Assembly: GCA_029243545.1 (NCBI GenBank)
Contig: JAQWRV010000029.1
Span: 98,295-162,294 of the forward strand
DNA length: 64,000 nucleotides
Direction of reading: 5' to 3'
Source: Rhodospirillaceae bacterium
GTDB taxonomy: Bacteria > Pseudomonadota > Alphaproteobacteria > Rhodospirillales > Rhodospirillaceae
The notes under the pieces are model-generated. The model was not told the DNA's origin and made no database searches. It was given only the letters and a program-made list of their open reading frames with translations. A program made the translations under genes and the position numbers. Below, in pieces: positions 17,889 to 27,226 of the stretch (its first letter is position 1; each line of letters starts with the position of its first letter).

Positions 17889-18719
17889 ATGTGCAAGTTC
17901 TTTTCTGAATTGAAACGCCGCGAAGTGATACGGGTGGCCATTGCTTATCTATTGGTTGCTGGTGTCCTCGTCGCGATATGGACACCCCACATTGCAGTTG
18001 CCCAACAACCCCCTACGGTCTTAGTAACTGGGTCGAGCCGAGGCATGGGGTTAGAGCTGACAAAGCAATATGCAGCAAAGGGGTGGAAGGTCATTGCAAC
18101 CTGCCGCACACCTATCACAGCGGACGCATTGAATGTGTTGGCGGAGGAATATTCAAGAATTGCGATCGAAGAACTTGATGTAACTGATCACGCTGAGATC
18201 GAGGCATTGGCTAAAAGATACGCAGATGTGCCAATTGATGTTCTTATTAACAATGCTGGTATCTTTGGTCCCGTTGCGATGCAGACATTGGAGGAGTTGG
18301 ACTACGACACGTTCGTGGACGTTATGGCGGTGAATGTTTACGGGCCCCTCAAAATGTCCCAGTCATTCGCTGACAATGTGGTCGCGAGCGAACAAAAGAA
18401 AATCGTGACGATCACCAGCGGGCTTGGCTCCATGGCTTTGACCGACAAGAATGGCGGCTACTACTTCTACAGAATAAGCAAAGCCGGAGCGAATATTGTT
18501 GGGCGTGCTTTGGCCGCCGACTTGCGAGAGCGAGGGGTTCTCATTGGCCTGTTTAATCCGGGCATTGTCGAAACGGAATTTGGAAGAGATACCGGTTATG
18601 CCGGCTTGCGACTCAAACCCGACGTCGCTGTTGGTGCTTTGATCGGGCTCATTGATGAGCTCGACGCGGAGAATGCTGCTACGATGTTCAATTACGACGG
18701 CACACGTATGCCATGGTAA
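17889..18719 (+). CDS. Short-chain dehydrogenase with a grafted membrane leader (chimera)
   Basis: The main body, from about residue 40, is a classical SDR: TVLVTGSSRGMGLELTKQ (TGxxxGxG), NNAGIFGP, and YFYRISKAGAN with the YxxxK catalytic pair. The first 30 residues are different: MCKFFSELKRREVIRVAIAY followed by a hydrophobic LLVAGVLVAIW. This is the opening of a separate family (TPR or adenylate-cyclase-type membrane proteins starting FFxELKRRxVxRVAxAY), and then a second signal-like IAVAQQ precedes the SDR. The ATG at 17889 is taken because it begins that leader; GTG 17865 is the alternative. Repeats C and D bracket the gene. The product probably sits on the membrane, facing uncertain. Substrate unknown. 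Confidence 0.75.
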   Translation: MCKFFSELKRREVIRVAIAYLLVAGVLVAIWTPHIAVAQQPPTVLVTGSSRGMGLELTKQYAAKGWKVIATCRTPITADALNVLAEEYSRIAIEELDVTDHAEIEALAKRYADVPIDVLINNAGIFGPVAMQTLEELDYDTFVDVMAVNVYGPLKMSQSFADNVVASEQKKIVTITSGLGSMALTDKNGGYYFYRISKAGANIVGRALAADLRERGVLIGLFNPGIVETEFGRDTGYAGLRLKPDVAVGALIGLIDELDAENAATMFNYDGTRMPW

Positions 18720-18801
18720 TAAACAAAGTATCCGCTTTTGAAATCTACGAAGTCCGCCCCTCAGTGAAACGCATGGTGAACTGCACTTTAATCGAAGTGC
18801 A

Positions 18802-18873
18802 TGTCCGCTTATGGCTATAAGCGGAACTCACAGCGTGCTTGGAACACCGCCGCTTTACAGTTGAAAGCAGACA
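18802..18873. repeat. Intergenic repeat copy D
   Basis: TGTCCGCTTATGGCTATAAG then CGGA, followed by CGCCGCTTT and TTGAAAGCAGACAC. It is the best-kept copy of the core TCCGCTTATGGCTATAAGCG, which by itself is nearly an inverted repeat (CCGCTTAT / ATAAGCGG). Confidence 0.65.
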
Positions 18874-19083
18874 CGCGAGGCTAGAGGTTCAGTATCTACG
18901 CCGCCACATCTAAGGCTCGAAAAACTCATCGAGTTGGCTGCCAGCATTTCTGGCGAAGAGGCCATGCATTGGTCGGTTTTGTTGAGTGCGCTTGGCTAAA
19001 ACCCAGTTCCAGTGAATTTTATACCGCTGCCTGAGGCTGCCTAACGCCAGAAATCTAGATTCAACTTAGTTTAATGCCAGTGT

Positions 19084-19112
19084 AAGAGGCACGGTTATGC
19101 ACCGTGCCTCTT
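19084..19112. terminator. Perfect 12-bp hairpin, likely bidirectional terminator
   Basis: AAGAGGCACGGT at 19084-19095 pairs completely with ACCGTGCCTCTT at 19101-19112 around a five-base loop. It lies downstream of the convergent SDR and DEAD-box genes. The T-run is weak (CTTGTTGTT on the plus strand), so termination is inferred from position and stem strength. Confidence 0.6.
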
Positions 19113-19181
19113 GTTGTTAGAAAGTCTATTGAACGTCTGCTCAAGAAGGTTAGCTAAGACAGCAGTTCTGGAGCTTAGTTT

Positions 19182-20789
<1,608 letters not shown>

Positions 20790-21074
20790 AAAATTATCTT
20801 TCTTGTTTTTGTGTGACCGGTTGGGCCTTCCTAATAACCGATCGTGAATGACGCTTACTGACAACACACGCGCAGAGGCGCTATTCAGCCCAAGGGCAAA
20901 GCAAACCAAAGGGGGCTGAACAGCCAAAGCGCGCCATGGAAAGGGCGTCTGCTTCTATCGGAATGTCGGTGAAAGTGCGGTCAACCGCGAACGGGACCAA
21001 GCTGGCAAAAACACGCCGACGGGAAGGTTGGCGGCTATATGGGGGTTTTTGCCGACATTGTCAAATTGGAAAGT

Positions 21075-21275
21075 CTACTCAGAGCTCTCTGATTCTAGCT
21101 CTGTCGGAAGGTTAGGCGTTAGCTCTGTTGAAACTTCCAAGGGAGAGCCGTCCACACCCAATCCTTTTTTTTCGTCGGATTTATCTTGTTTGGCCTTCAA
21201 TCGTTCTGCTTTTTTAGCCGCCTTTTGGCGATCGCGTTCCATCCGGTCGAAGCGGTAATTTGGTTTTCTGGGCAT
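21075..21275 (-). CDS. Small basic/acidic conserved protein
   Basis: A 66-residue protein with a basic, Lys/Arg-rich N-terminal half (MPRKPNYRFDRMERDRQKAA, then KKAERLKAKQDK) and an acidic C-terminus. Short proteins with this MPRKPNYxFxRxERxRxKAA opening recur in Rhodospirillales-type genomes next to housekeeping genes; function is unknown. It is probably cytoplasmic and helical, with no membrane segment. It lies upstream of the helicase on the same strand. Confidence 0.65.
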   Translation of the reverse strand: MPRKPNYRFDRMERDRQKAAKKAERLKAKQDKSDEKKGLGVDGSPLEVSTELTPNLPTELESESSE

Positions 21276-21371
21276 CGGCGCCTTCCTTGTTAGTACGTTT
21301 ATAGCACCTGGTCGCAGGTGTGTGCGCAGAATATGTACACCTCAGAATGAGGGGCTTTCTATTAAGGCCAG

Positions 21372-21596
21372 TTAAGACTGAGGGAGGGGGTCCAATTCGG
21401 ATTCTGTGACCATCCGTTCCCGATCATCTCCTTTGCCTTTTATGCGGTATTGGAGCTCGTCACCTACCGGTGGCAAGAGCCTTATCACTTCATAAATTTG
21501 ACGGCCGCCTTCAACGTCTTTCTTAGTCCGCACCAGTTTGATCGACGGTGCGCTGAACGTAACGGTTTGGCCAATGGTGTATTTATGTTGGGTCAT
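21372..21596 (-). CDS. Small conserved protein of unknown function
   Basis: A 74-residue protein starting MTQHKYTIGQTVTFSAPSI and containing YEVIRLLPPVGDELQYRIKG and a C-terminal RMVTESELDPL. The pattern (a short beta-rich unit with 'Y.V..LLP..G...YRIK') is like small hypothetical proteins found in many alphaproteobacteria. The ATG is well placed and the frame is compact. No function can be assigned. Confidence 0.7.
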   Translation of the reverse strand: MTQHKYTIGQTVTFSAPSIKLVRTKKDVEGGRQIYEVIRLLPPVGDELQYRIKGKGDDRERMVTESELDPLPQS

Positions 21597-21754
21597 GAGT
21601 CGGACAGCTTCAATCGGAAAGTGTGTAAAATAGAATCCGGCATCGTTATAACCGGTGCAATGCCTGGCTCATACACGCCGACGGAAATGTAATCATATTA
21701 TGGGCGTTTTATGGCGCAAAGTCAAACAATTGCACTGATTTACAGGCTCACTGA

Positions 21755-22135
21755 ATTATCAATATCTCCTTCGAGCTTTATCGCTTCGCCCTGGCGCAGG
21801 ACCCGGTTCTTGGAACGGTCTGCGACGAATTGCGGCGTGGACGCAAATTAACTCATTGGATGCGGTGCATCTTTGCGCAGATAACCGGACTGGGATACAG
21901 AACACTTTCACAGACGTACGCCATCAGCGGCGTGGACGAAGCCCGGGCTTATTTGTCTCACCCTGTCTTGGGACCAAAATTGAATGACTGCAGGCAACTC
22001 GTGACGGGCGTGAAGGGAAAATCCGCCCACGAGACCTTCGGCAGCCCTGATGGTATGAAGTTTCACTCATCAATGACGTTGTTCAACGAAGCTGAGGAAG
22101 GTGTATTCCAGCTAGCATTAAACACGTATTATTAG
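21755..22135 (+). pseudogene. DUF1810 protein without a usable start codon
   Basis: DUF1810 (COG5579) proteins are about 140 residues, function unknown. The frame from 21755 reads SFELYRFALAQDPVLGTVCD, LRRGRKLTHWMRCIFAQITG and further to EARAYLSHPVLGPKLNDC and FGSPDGMKFHSSMTLF, matching the whole family. It begins right after a TGA (21752-21754) and has no ATG, GTG or TTG before the TTG at 21830, which would remove the first quarter. Usually invariant residues in the family's 'HWMWFIFPQ' block are changed to R and A here. This suggests a decaying gene; an ATT or ATC start is a remote alternative. Confidence 0.6.
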
Positions 22136-22182
22136 GGGCGGGGCTACGACAACACCCTCGCGTGGCTTAAGGGCTGATAGCT

Positions 22183-22968
22183 ATGACTGACACCACAACC
22201 GCCGGGCATCTGCGTGACATTCTGAATGCTGATCACCGCACCGAAGAAGTCAGGGAGCGCGACGCGGCACGTCACCCGTTGGAGACATTGACCTTCTTCG
22301 GCCTGCATGAACATATGAATGTGGTGGAGATCTGGCCGTTCTTCGGCTGGTATTCCCACATCATTGCCCCGCTGGTGAAAGACTACGGCCGGTATATGGC
22401 GGCGATCTTTCCACCCGACAACAAACAAGACTACATGAATAAGCAGCGGCAGGATTACATTGACCTGCTCAACAACACGCCGGAGGTGTTCGGCAAGCCG
22501 CACATCGGTGATTTTGGCAACGGCTATTTCAATTATGCGCCGGACAACAGCGCCGACATGATCATCACCATCCGCAATTTACACAATTGGTTATGGGATG
22601 CGGACTACTCCGGTAATAAACGCCCGCCATACTACAAGGAGGTGTTTGAGTCGTTCAGGCGCATTCTCAAGCCGGGCGGGATACTCGGCGTGGAACAGCA
22701 CCGCGGCGATCCCAATAAGCCACAGGACCCGTTCGCCAAAATGCTTTACGTGCGTCAGGACCATGCCATCCAATTGCTAGTGGAGGCGGGGTTTATTTTC
22801 CTGGGCTCATCGGAAGTCAACGCGAACCCCAAGGACACGCGCGATCATCCTGAAGGACCCTTAAGCCTACCGCCGTTCCTGCGCGGGGTCCCGGAAGAGG
22901 ACAAAGACAAATACCGCGCCATTGGCGAAGCCGACCGCATGACGCTGAAGTTCATGAATCCGGTGTGA
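22183..22968 (+). CDS. Predicted class I SAM-dependent methyltransferase (COG4798-like)
   Basis: A 261-residue cytoplasmic protein without signal peptide. It shows FGLHEHMNVVEIWPFFGWYS (motif I in the degenerate form of the COG4798 family), DMIITIRNLHNWLW for motif IV, then ESFRRILKPGGILGVEQHRG for motif V. Family members are mostly predicted methyltransferases of unknown substrate, many with signal peptides; this one lacks it. The next gene is a secreted NAD(P)-fold protein 71 bases downstream on the same strand, so they may be co-transcribed. Confidence 0.8.
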   Translation: MTDTTTAGHLRDILNADHRTEEVRERDAARHPLETLTFFGLHEHMNVVEIWPFFGWYSHIIAPLVKDYGRYMAAIFPPDNKQDYMNKQRQDYIDLLNNTPEVFGKPHIGDFGNGYFNYAPDNSADMIITIRNLHNWLWDADYSGNKRPPYYKEVFESFRRILKPGGILGVEQHRGDPNKPQDPFAKMLYVRQDHAIQLLVEAGFIFLGSSEVNANPKDTRDHPEGPLSLPPFLRGVPEEDKDKYRAIGEADRMTLKFMNPV

Positions 22969-23039
22969 GGGATCACACCACGAAGTAATTCTGTGATAGT
23001 CTTTCCATCATCAGAGACACATAAAAAGGGGGTTCAACT

Positions 23040-23732
23040 ATGAACGGGATTGTTAGAACTGCGGCGACGTTTGCACTTATTATCGGCATGTTCTCCTCAG
23101 CCGGTGCCTTTGCCGCAAACATATTAGTGTTCGGCGGGACACGTGGTGTGGGGTTGGAAACCGTGCGCATTCTGATAGAGCGGGGCGATAGCGTTACGGC
23201 TTTTGTCCGCCCGACTTCGAACCGCGCCGACCTTGAACCTTTGGGCGTGACCTTCGCCGTCGGTGATGCGCTGGATGCGGACAGTGTGATGGCGGTGTTT
23301 GCCGGCAAGAACTTTGACGCGGTGATATCAAGCCTGGGTGCGGCCCGGGGTGAGGGCAATGACGTAGATAGCATTGGAACTACGAACCTTGCGAACGCGG
23401 CCAAGGCGGAGGGTGTTTCACGCTTTGTGATGGTCAGCGCGGTTGGCGTTGGTAACAGTAAGGATGCCGTTCCCGCGAACGTCTATAAAATACTCGAGCC
23501 TGGGCTGGTTAGCAAAAAGGTCGGCGAGGATTACCTCATGGCTAGTGGCTTAGACGCGACGGTCGTGCGGCCGGGTGGTCTGGGCAATGGGCCGGCGACA
23601 AATGACTTTCATTTGACGGAAAGTCCATCTGGTCCGTTTGATCGGGTGGACCGCGCAGAAGTAGCGCGGCTGACAGTTCAAGCGCTGGATGACGACATCA
23701 CCATCGGCAAAAGATATCACGTGGCGAGGTAG
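23040..23732 (+). CDS. Exported NmrA/SDR-a5-like NAD(P)-fold protein
   Basis: The 230-residue protein begins with a clear Sec signal (MNGIVRTAATFALIIGMFSS, cleavage after GAFA). It then shows an atypical SDR Rossmann fold, ANILVFGGTRGVGLETVRIL, with GDALDADSVMAVFAGKNFDA, RFVMVSAVGVG and VVRPGGLGNGP. Such folds normally bind NAD(P) in the cytoplasm, and an export signal is unusual because free NAD(P) is scarce in the periplasm. A second protein of the same type lies at 28260-29036. It follows a methyltransferase on the same strand. Activity unknown. Confidence 0.8.
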   Translation: MNGIVRTAATFALIIGMFSSAGAFAANILVFGGTRGVGLETVRILIERGDSVTAFVRPTSNRADLEPLGVTFAVGDALDADSVMAVFAGKNFDAVISSLGAARGEGNDVDSIGTTNLANAAKAEGVSRFVMVSAVGVGNSKDAVPANVYKILEPGLVSKKVGEDYLMASGLDATVVRPGGLGNGPATNDFHLTESPSGPFDRVDRAEVARLTVQALDDDITIGKRYHVAR

Positions 23733-23816
23733 GGAGGCTTCCCGCTTCTCAAATAATGTGAGGTTAGGGCTTGCCCAGCAAGATGCGGATAATCTCTCGT
23801 CCTGTTGACGCCCGCC

Positions 23817-24024
23817 TCAACGCGCGAACATGCGGCCTATGCCGTAGAAATGAACATCAATTGGGTTGCGGTTTGCCAGTTGTTCGACGATTCTTAACTC
23901 TACCTTTTCGCCTTCGGGTTCATAGGTGCCGAAAAGTCGATCCTGGTGAAATTGGCGCAACTTGGGCAATTCCAGAAAACCCTATAAGGGCGGTGGCGGC
24001 GAGCGTTTTAATTAGCTTTATCAT
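23817..24024 (-). pseudogene. Frameshifted small secreted protein
   Basis: Read on the minus strand, an ATG at 24024 opens a signal peptide, MIKLIKTLAATALIGFSGIA, then PISPG. A one-base shift is needed to continue as DRLFGTYEPEGEKVELRIVE and NPIDVHFYGIGRMFAR, which ends at a TGA (23817-23819). The two halves fit together as a coherent protein of about 69 residues with an acidic/basic, non-membrane body. I do not recognise the family. Either this is a pseudogene or a base is missing in the assembly. Confidence 0.45.
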
Positions 24025-24422
24025 CACCTTTTTCCCCGCGGCGTGGCGGGTGACCTCTGCCAGGTTTCTATGCAAAAACCGTGAAAAGGAATATTGAGTA
24101 ATGAATACAATCTGTTAGCAGAGTCTGGAAAAGTGTAAAGGATCGCTACGCTATCCTGGGATTTTTTATACCGTCGGGAAGTAAGATTACGCGCCCAAAC
24201 TTAAAGGAGCGCTAGATTGGCTTCATATACATGACTTAGGGTACTAGGCTGAGGCGCGTGACCAGCGAAAACCTCCCCTTGTCCATGGAGCGCACGTGGT
24301 TGACGAGAGAACGCACAGCATTGCCTTTAGAACGCAGAACGAGCACTGCAAAAAATGTGCCTCGGAACAGGGCAAAACCCGATTAAGCTCTCATAAATAG
24401 AAAGCTGATTTGGAGAGATGCG
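24025..24422. other. Gap upstream of the Vgb/cytochrome gene
   Basis: About 400 bases with no gene I can support. A GGAGAG ribosome site lies just before 24423. One minus-strand stretch (about 24236-24360) is open for some 40 codons and reads like a protein C-terminus, but it cannot be assigned. Confidence 0.35.
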
Positions 24423-26096
24423 ATGCTGCGTTCGCTGATTGTATCTGTGATTTCATTACTGGCTATGGGGGCGACGGCGTTTGCCGATATCGCTGGGACT
24501 GGGATGCTCTCTGGCTCCGTGATAGCCGACGGCCCCTTCATAGCTGCCAAGGTTTATGCGCAGCATCAGAGCCGGCCGATTCTTTATATGGTCTACACAG
24601 AAAACGGCGATTACCGCGCACCTAATATGATGCCCGGACAGTACGAAGTCTGGGCGCAGAAAGAGGGCTTTAAAACGGACCGTCAACGTATCGCAATTCG
24701 TGCCAATGGTTCCGCACGCGCTAGCTTCGAAATGCGGTCTGCCGAAAAAGTGATTACCTATACAGGCTCACGCACGTTGGAAACCTTGCACGATGAACCG
24801 CTGGTGGTGGCCTCTTACGAGGAGATTTATCCGCCCGGGCCGGCCCGGGATCTTCTTGAAGAGTGGTGCATTGTCTGCCACGGCGTCAATTTTCTCCCAC
24901 GCCAGCCCACTTTCCGCGAAGGCTGGGAAGCCCATATCGATTTCATGACCACGACAGAAGCTTTTGGCCGCGAAGGTGCGGTGTCCATGATGCCGGCGGA
25001 AGTGCTCGAAGACGGCAACAGGGAGATGTTGGTCGATTACCTGACGGAAAATTTTGGCGAAGACAAACCGCCCCAGGCCGTCATGTCCCCGGGCGAGGCG
25101 CACCTTGATGAAGCTGCTCTCGGTAAAGCCATGTATGTGGAATACCAGTTCGCCAATACGGAAAAGCGGCCAAGCCGCTGGACCCAGGAACCTCACTTCG
25201 ACAAAGATGGGTATGTCTGGGTGACGGAACGGGGCGTACCGAGCGGTATGACTCGTTTGAACCCTTGGACCGGCGAATACGTGGATTACGATAATCCTAA
25301 TCCCAGGGGGTCTCCGCACGGCGTTGTCATCGACAGCGAAGGCGATGTGTGGTGGGCTGGCCGTGACGTACATTTGGCACGGCTGACGCCGTCCACCGGG
25401 GAGATACGTGAATACAGGACCAATGGACCAGCCATGCATGGCCATACACCAGTGTTAGATTCAAAAGAGAATGTGTGGTTCTCCATGCTAGCCGGCAACC
25501 ACATTGGCAAATGGGACCGTGCAACCGACAAAATCACACTATGGGAATCGCCGGTGGGACGTGACCGGCCATACGGTATTTTCGTCAGCCCGGACGATAA
25601 AATTTGGTACGCCAAGTTCCATGACTGCGGCGTCTCTATGTTCGATCCGGAGACCGAGACCTTCACCCAGTACAAGGCCGCGAGCGCGCCCTGCGCCGTG
25701 CGGCGTTTGGGCCAGGACAGCAAAGGCATTGTCTGGTACGGGTTGTTCTCCCGCGGTATTTTGGTGCGGCTGGATCCGGCGACTGGTGAACAACGGGAAA
25801 TTAAAATCCCCACCGGTATTTCCGAACCCTACGATGTGTGGCCGGATCCGTTCGACAATGTGTGGCTCAGTGACGGCGCCCAAGAAGGCGTCCTGATTAA
25901 GTTCGATCAGGAAACGGAAGAGTTTACGTTTTACCCGAGCCCGCAGCGCACGGACTTCCCCAAAGTGGCAATTACCAAAGAGGGGGCGGTCTGGTACGCA
26001 CCACGCATGGTGGCCATGACTAACGGTGGCCCGGCTGGCCTCGGCGTGCTCTATCCGGACAAGGATAAGATGACGACGTTTGGTGCGTTCTACTGA
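24423..26096 (+). CDS. Periplasmic Vgb-type beta-propeller with N-terminal Ig-like and haem c-type domains
   Basis: The 557-residue product has a Sec signal (LRSLIVSVISLLAMGATAFA). A carboxypeptidase-regulatory-like beta domain follows (SGSVIADGPFIAAKVYA and DYRAPNMMPGQYEVWAQKEG, about residues 28-105), then a haem c motif CIVCH (residues 149-153) in a short cytochrome-like segment. From about residue 250 there is a streptogramin-lyase (Vgb)-like propeller with repeated blades such as DGYVWVTERG, EGDVWWAGRD and DKIWYAKFHD. Vgb itself cleaves streptogramin B, but most relatives in such architectures are not antibiotic-resistance enzymes and may bind or oxidise small molecules. The stop overlaps the start of a TRAP binding protein (TGATG), so the two are translated together. 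Confidence 0.85.
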   Translation: MLRSLIVSVISLLAMGATAFADIAGTGMLSGSVIADGPFIAAKVYAQHQSRPILYMVYTENGDYRAPNMMPGQYEVWAQKEGFKTDRQRIAIRANGSARASFEMRSAEKVITYTGSRTLETLHDEPLVVASYEEIYPPGPARDLLEEWCIVCHGVNFLPRQPTFREGWEAHIDFMTTTEAFGREGAVSMMPAEVLEDGNREMLVDYLTENFGEDKPPQAVMSPGEAHLDEAALGKAMYVEYQFANTEKRPSRWTQEPHFDKDGYVWVTERGVPSGMTRLNPWTGEYVDYDNPNPRGSPHGVVIDSEGDVWWAGRDVHLARLTPSTGEIREYRTNGPAMHGHTPVLDSKENVWFSMLAGNHIGKWDRATDKITLWESPVGRDRPYGIFVSPDDKIWYAKFHDCGVSMFDPETETFTQYKAASAPCAVRRLGQDSKGIVWYGLFSRGILVRLDPATGEQREIKIPTGISEPYDVWPDPFDNVWLSDGAQEGVLIKFDQETEEFTFYPSPQRTDFPKVAITKEGAVWYAPRMVAMTNGGPAGLGVLYPDKDKMTTFGAFY

Positions 26097-27091
26097 TGAA
26101 AGGCCGCAAGCTACTCACTTTAGTTTGCGGCTTATTGTTTAGTGCGTGCGCCGTACAGGCGGAAGAAATCGAGATCACGGCGATTTCATCTTTCTCCGCC
26201 AATCTTGAATTCGCCAAAGACCTTCAGGTGTTCATCGGTGACGTGAATGAACGGGGCCGTGGACTCGTGCGCATTCGTTACGTGGGTGGTCACGAAGTGA
26301 TTCCTCAACGCCAGCAAGTCTATGCTCTGCGGCGTGGGGTAATCGATTTGTCGTTTGCGGCCTCAACGTATTTGATCGGGGTTGCGCCGGAAGGCGATGC
26401 CTTTTTGGGTGCAACCATCACGCCCTTTGAAGCGCGGGAGAAGGGTGCTTACGACGCCATCCAAGAGATTTGGGCAGAGAAACTAAACTCGTTTTTCCTA
26501 GGTTGGCATCAAACGGGCTACAGGCTGCACATCTTTCTGCGTACTCCGCCTGATTACCGTGAAGATGGGCTGCCCGATGTGCGGGGATTGCGTATCCGCA
26601 CATCACCCACGTACAGACCATTCTTGAAAGCGCTGGGCGCAACGCCGGTCGATATAACATCGTCGGAAGTCTACACGGCGCTGGAGCGGGGCACGGTCGA
26701 CGCCATGGCCTGGACCGGCGTGTCCATGTCGAACGAGGGCTTTCAGCATTTTGTGAAATACCGGCTCGAGCCAGGCGTGCTCAACGCTGTTATGACCATG
26801 CAGATGAATCTCGACAGTTGGAAGGCGCTGCCGCCGAACGTGCAGGCGTTCTTGTTGACTGAGTCTATGACCTACGAGCGGGAATCCCGAGAGAGGTTCT
26901 TCGAAATCGCCCGGCAAGAAAGAATCAGCCTCGCCCGCGATGGAATGTCCTCCGTGGATTTGCCAGCCGGTGTTGCAGAGTCCTACAAGCAACTAGCAAC
27001 CGACGCGGTGTGGGGGCGCATGGGCACGCGCGCGCCTGAGTCTGTGGCAAGGTTGCGGCCCCTCTTTGACCCTGGGTTCGACCCGCAGTAG
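26096..27091 (+). CDS. dctP: TRAP transporter solute-binding protein (DctP family)
   Basis: Periplasmic receptor that delivers an organic acid-type substrate to a TRAP membrane complex. The 331-residue protein has a signal peptide (RKLLTLVCGLLFSACAVQA). DctP hallmarks follow: the early DLQVFIGDVNERGRGLVRIR strand, a P-x-G..-Q segment, the substrate carboxylate-contacting Arg in LRIRTSPTYRPFLKALGATP, and the GTVDAMAWTG region. Start overlaps the preceding stop. The only membrane subunits in the window are at 33057-34900, 6 kb away on the other strand; whether they are partners is inference. Confidence 0.88.
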   Translation: MKGRKLLTLVCGLLFSACAVQAEEIEITAISSFSANLEFAKDLQVFIGDVNERGRGLVRIRYVGGHEVIPQRQQVYALRRGVIDLSFAASTYLIGVAPEGDAFLGATITPFEAREKGAYDAIQEIWAEKLNSFFLGWHQTGYRLHIFLRTPPDYREDGLPDVRGLRIRTSPTYRPFLKALGATPVDITSSEVYTALERGTVDAMAWTGVSMSNEGFQHFVKYRLEPGVLNAVMTMQMNLDSWKALPPNVQAFLLTESMTYERESRERFFEIARQERISLARDGMSSVDLPAGVAESYKQLATDAVWGRMGTRAPESVARLRPLFDPGFDPQ

Positions 27092-27226
27092 CTGCGTCGG
27101 TTTTCGTTGCCGCTATAGATCAAGTTGATATTTCTGAATAAATACCAATAAGGGTTGTCATTCTGCGCCTTCACCTGATACTGCGGTTTTCGTTTTACTA
27201 AACACTCCATAACGGTTGCCTTTACC

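Larger units (their letters stand above)
18720..19181. other. Gap with repeat D and a strong hairpin
   Basis: Between the plus-strand SDR and the minus-strand helicase, which converge here. Apart from repeat D and the perfect hairpin at 19084-19112 I see no gene; open frames are short and unlike any family. Confidence 0.4.

Noticed and set aside
24236-24360. Minus-strand stretch reading VRSLVNHVRSMDKGRFS, faintly like the end of a PemK/MazF toxin
   Set aside because: Only about 40 codons, no start, and no antitoxin next to it; the likeness is too weak to call.
24423-26096. Streptogramin resistance gene (vgb)
   Set aside because: The propeller resembles Vgb lyase, but the signal peptide, Ig-like domain and haem c motif point to a different periplasmic role; no resistance claim is supported.
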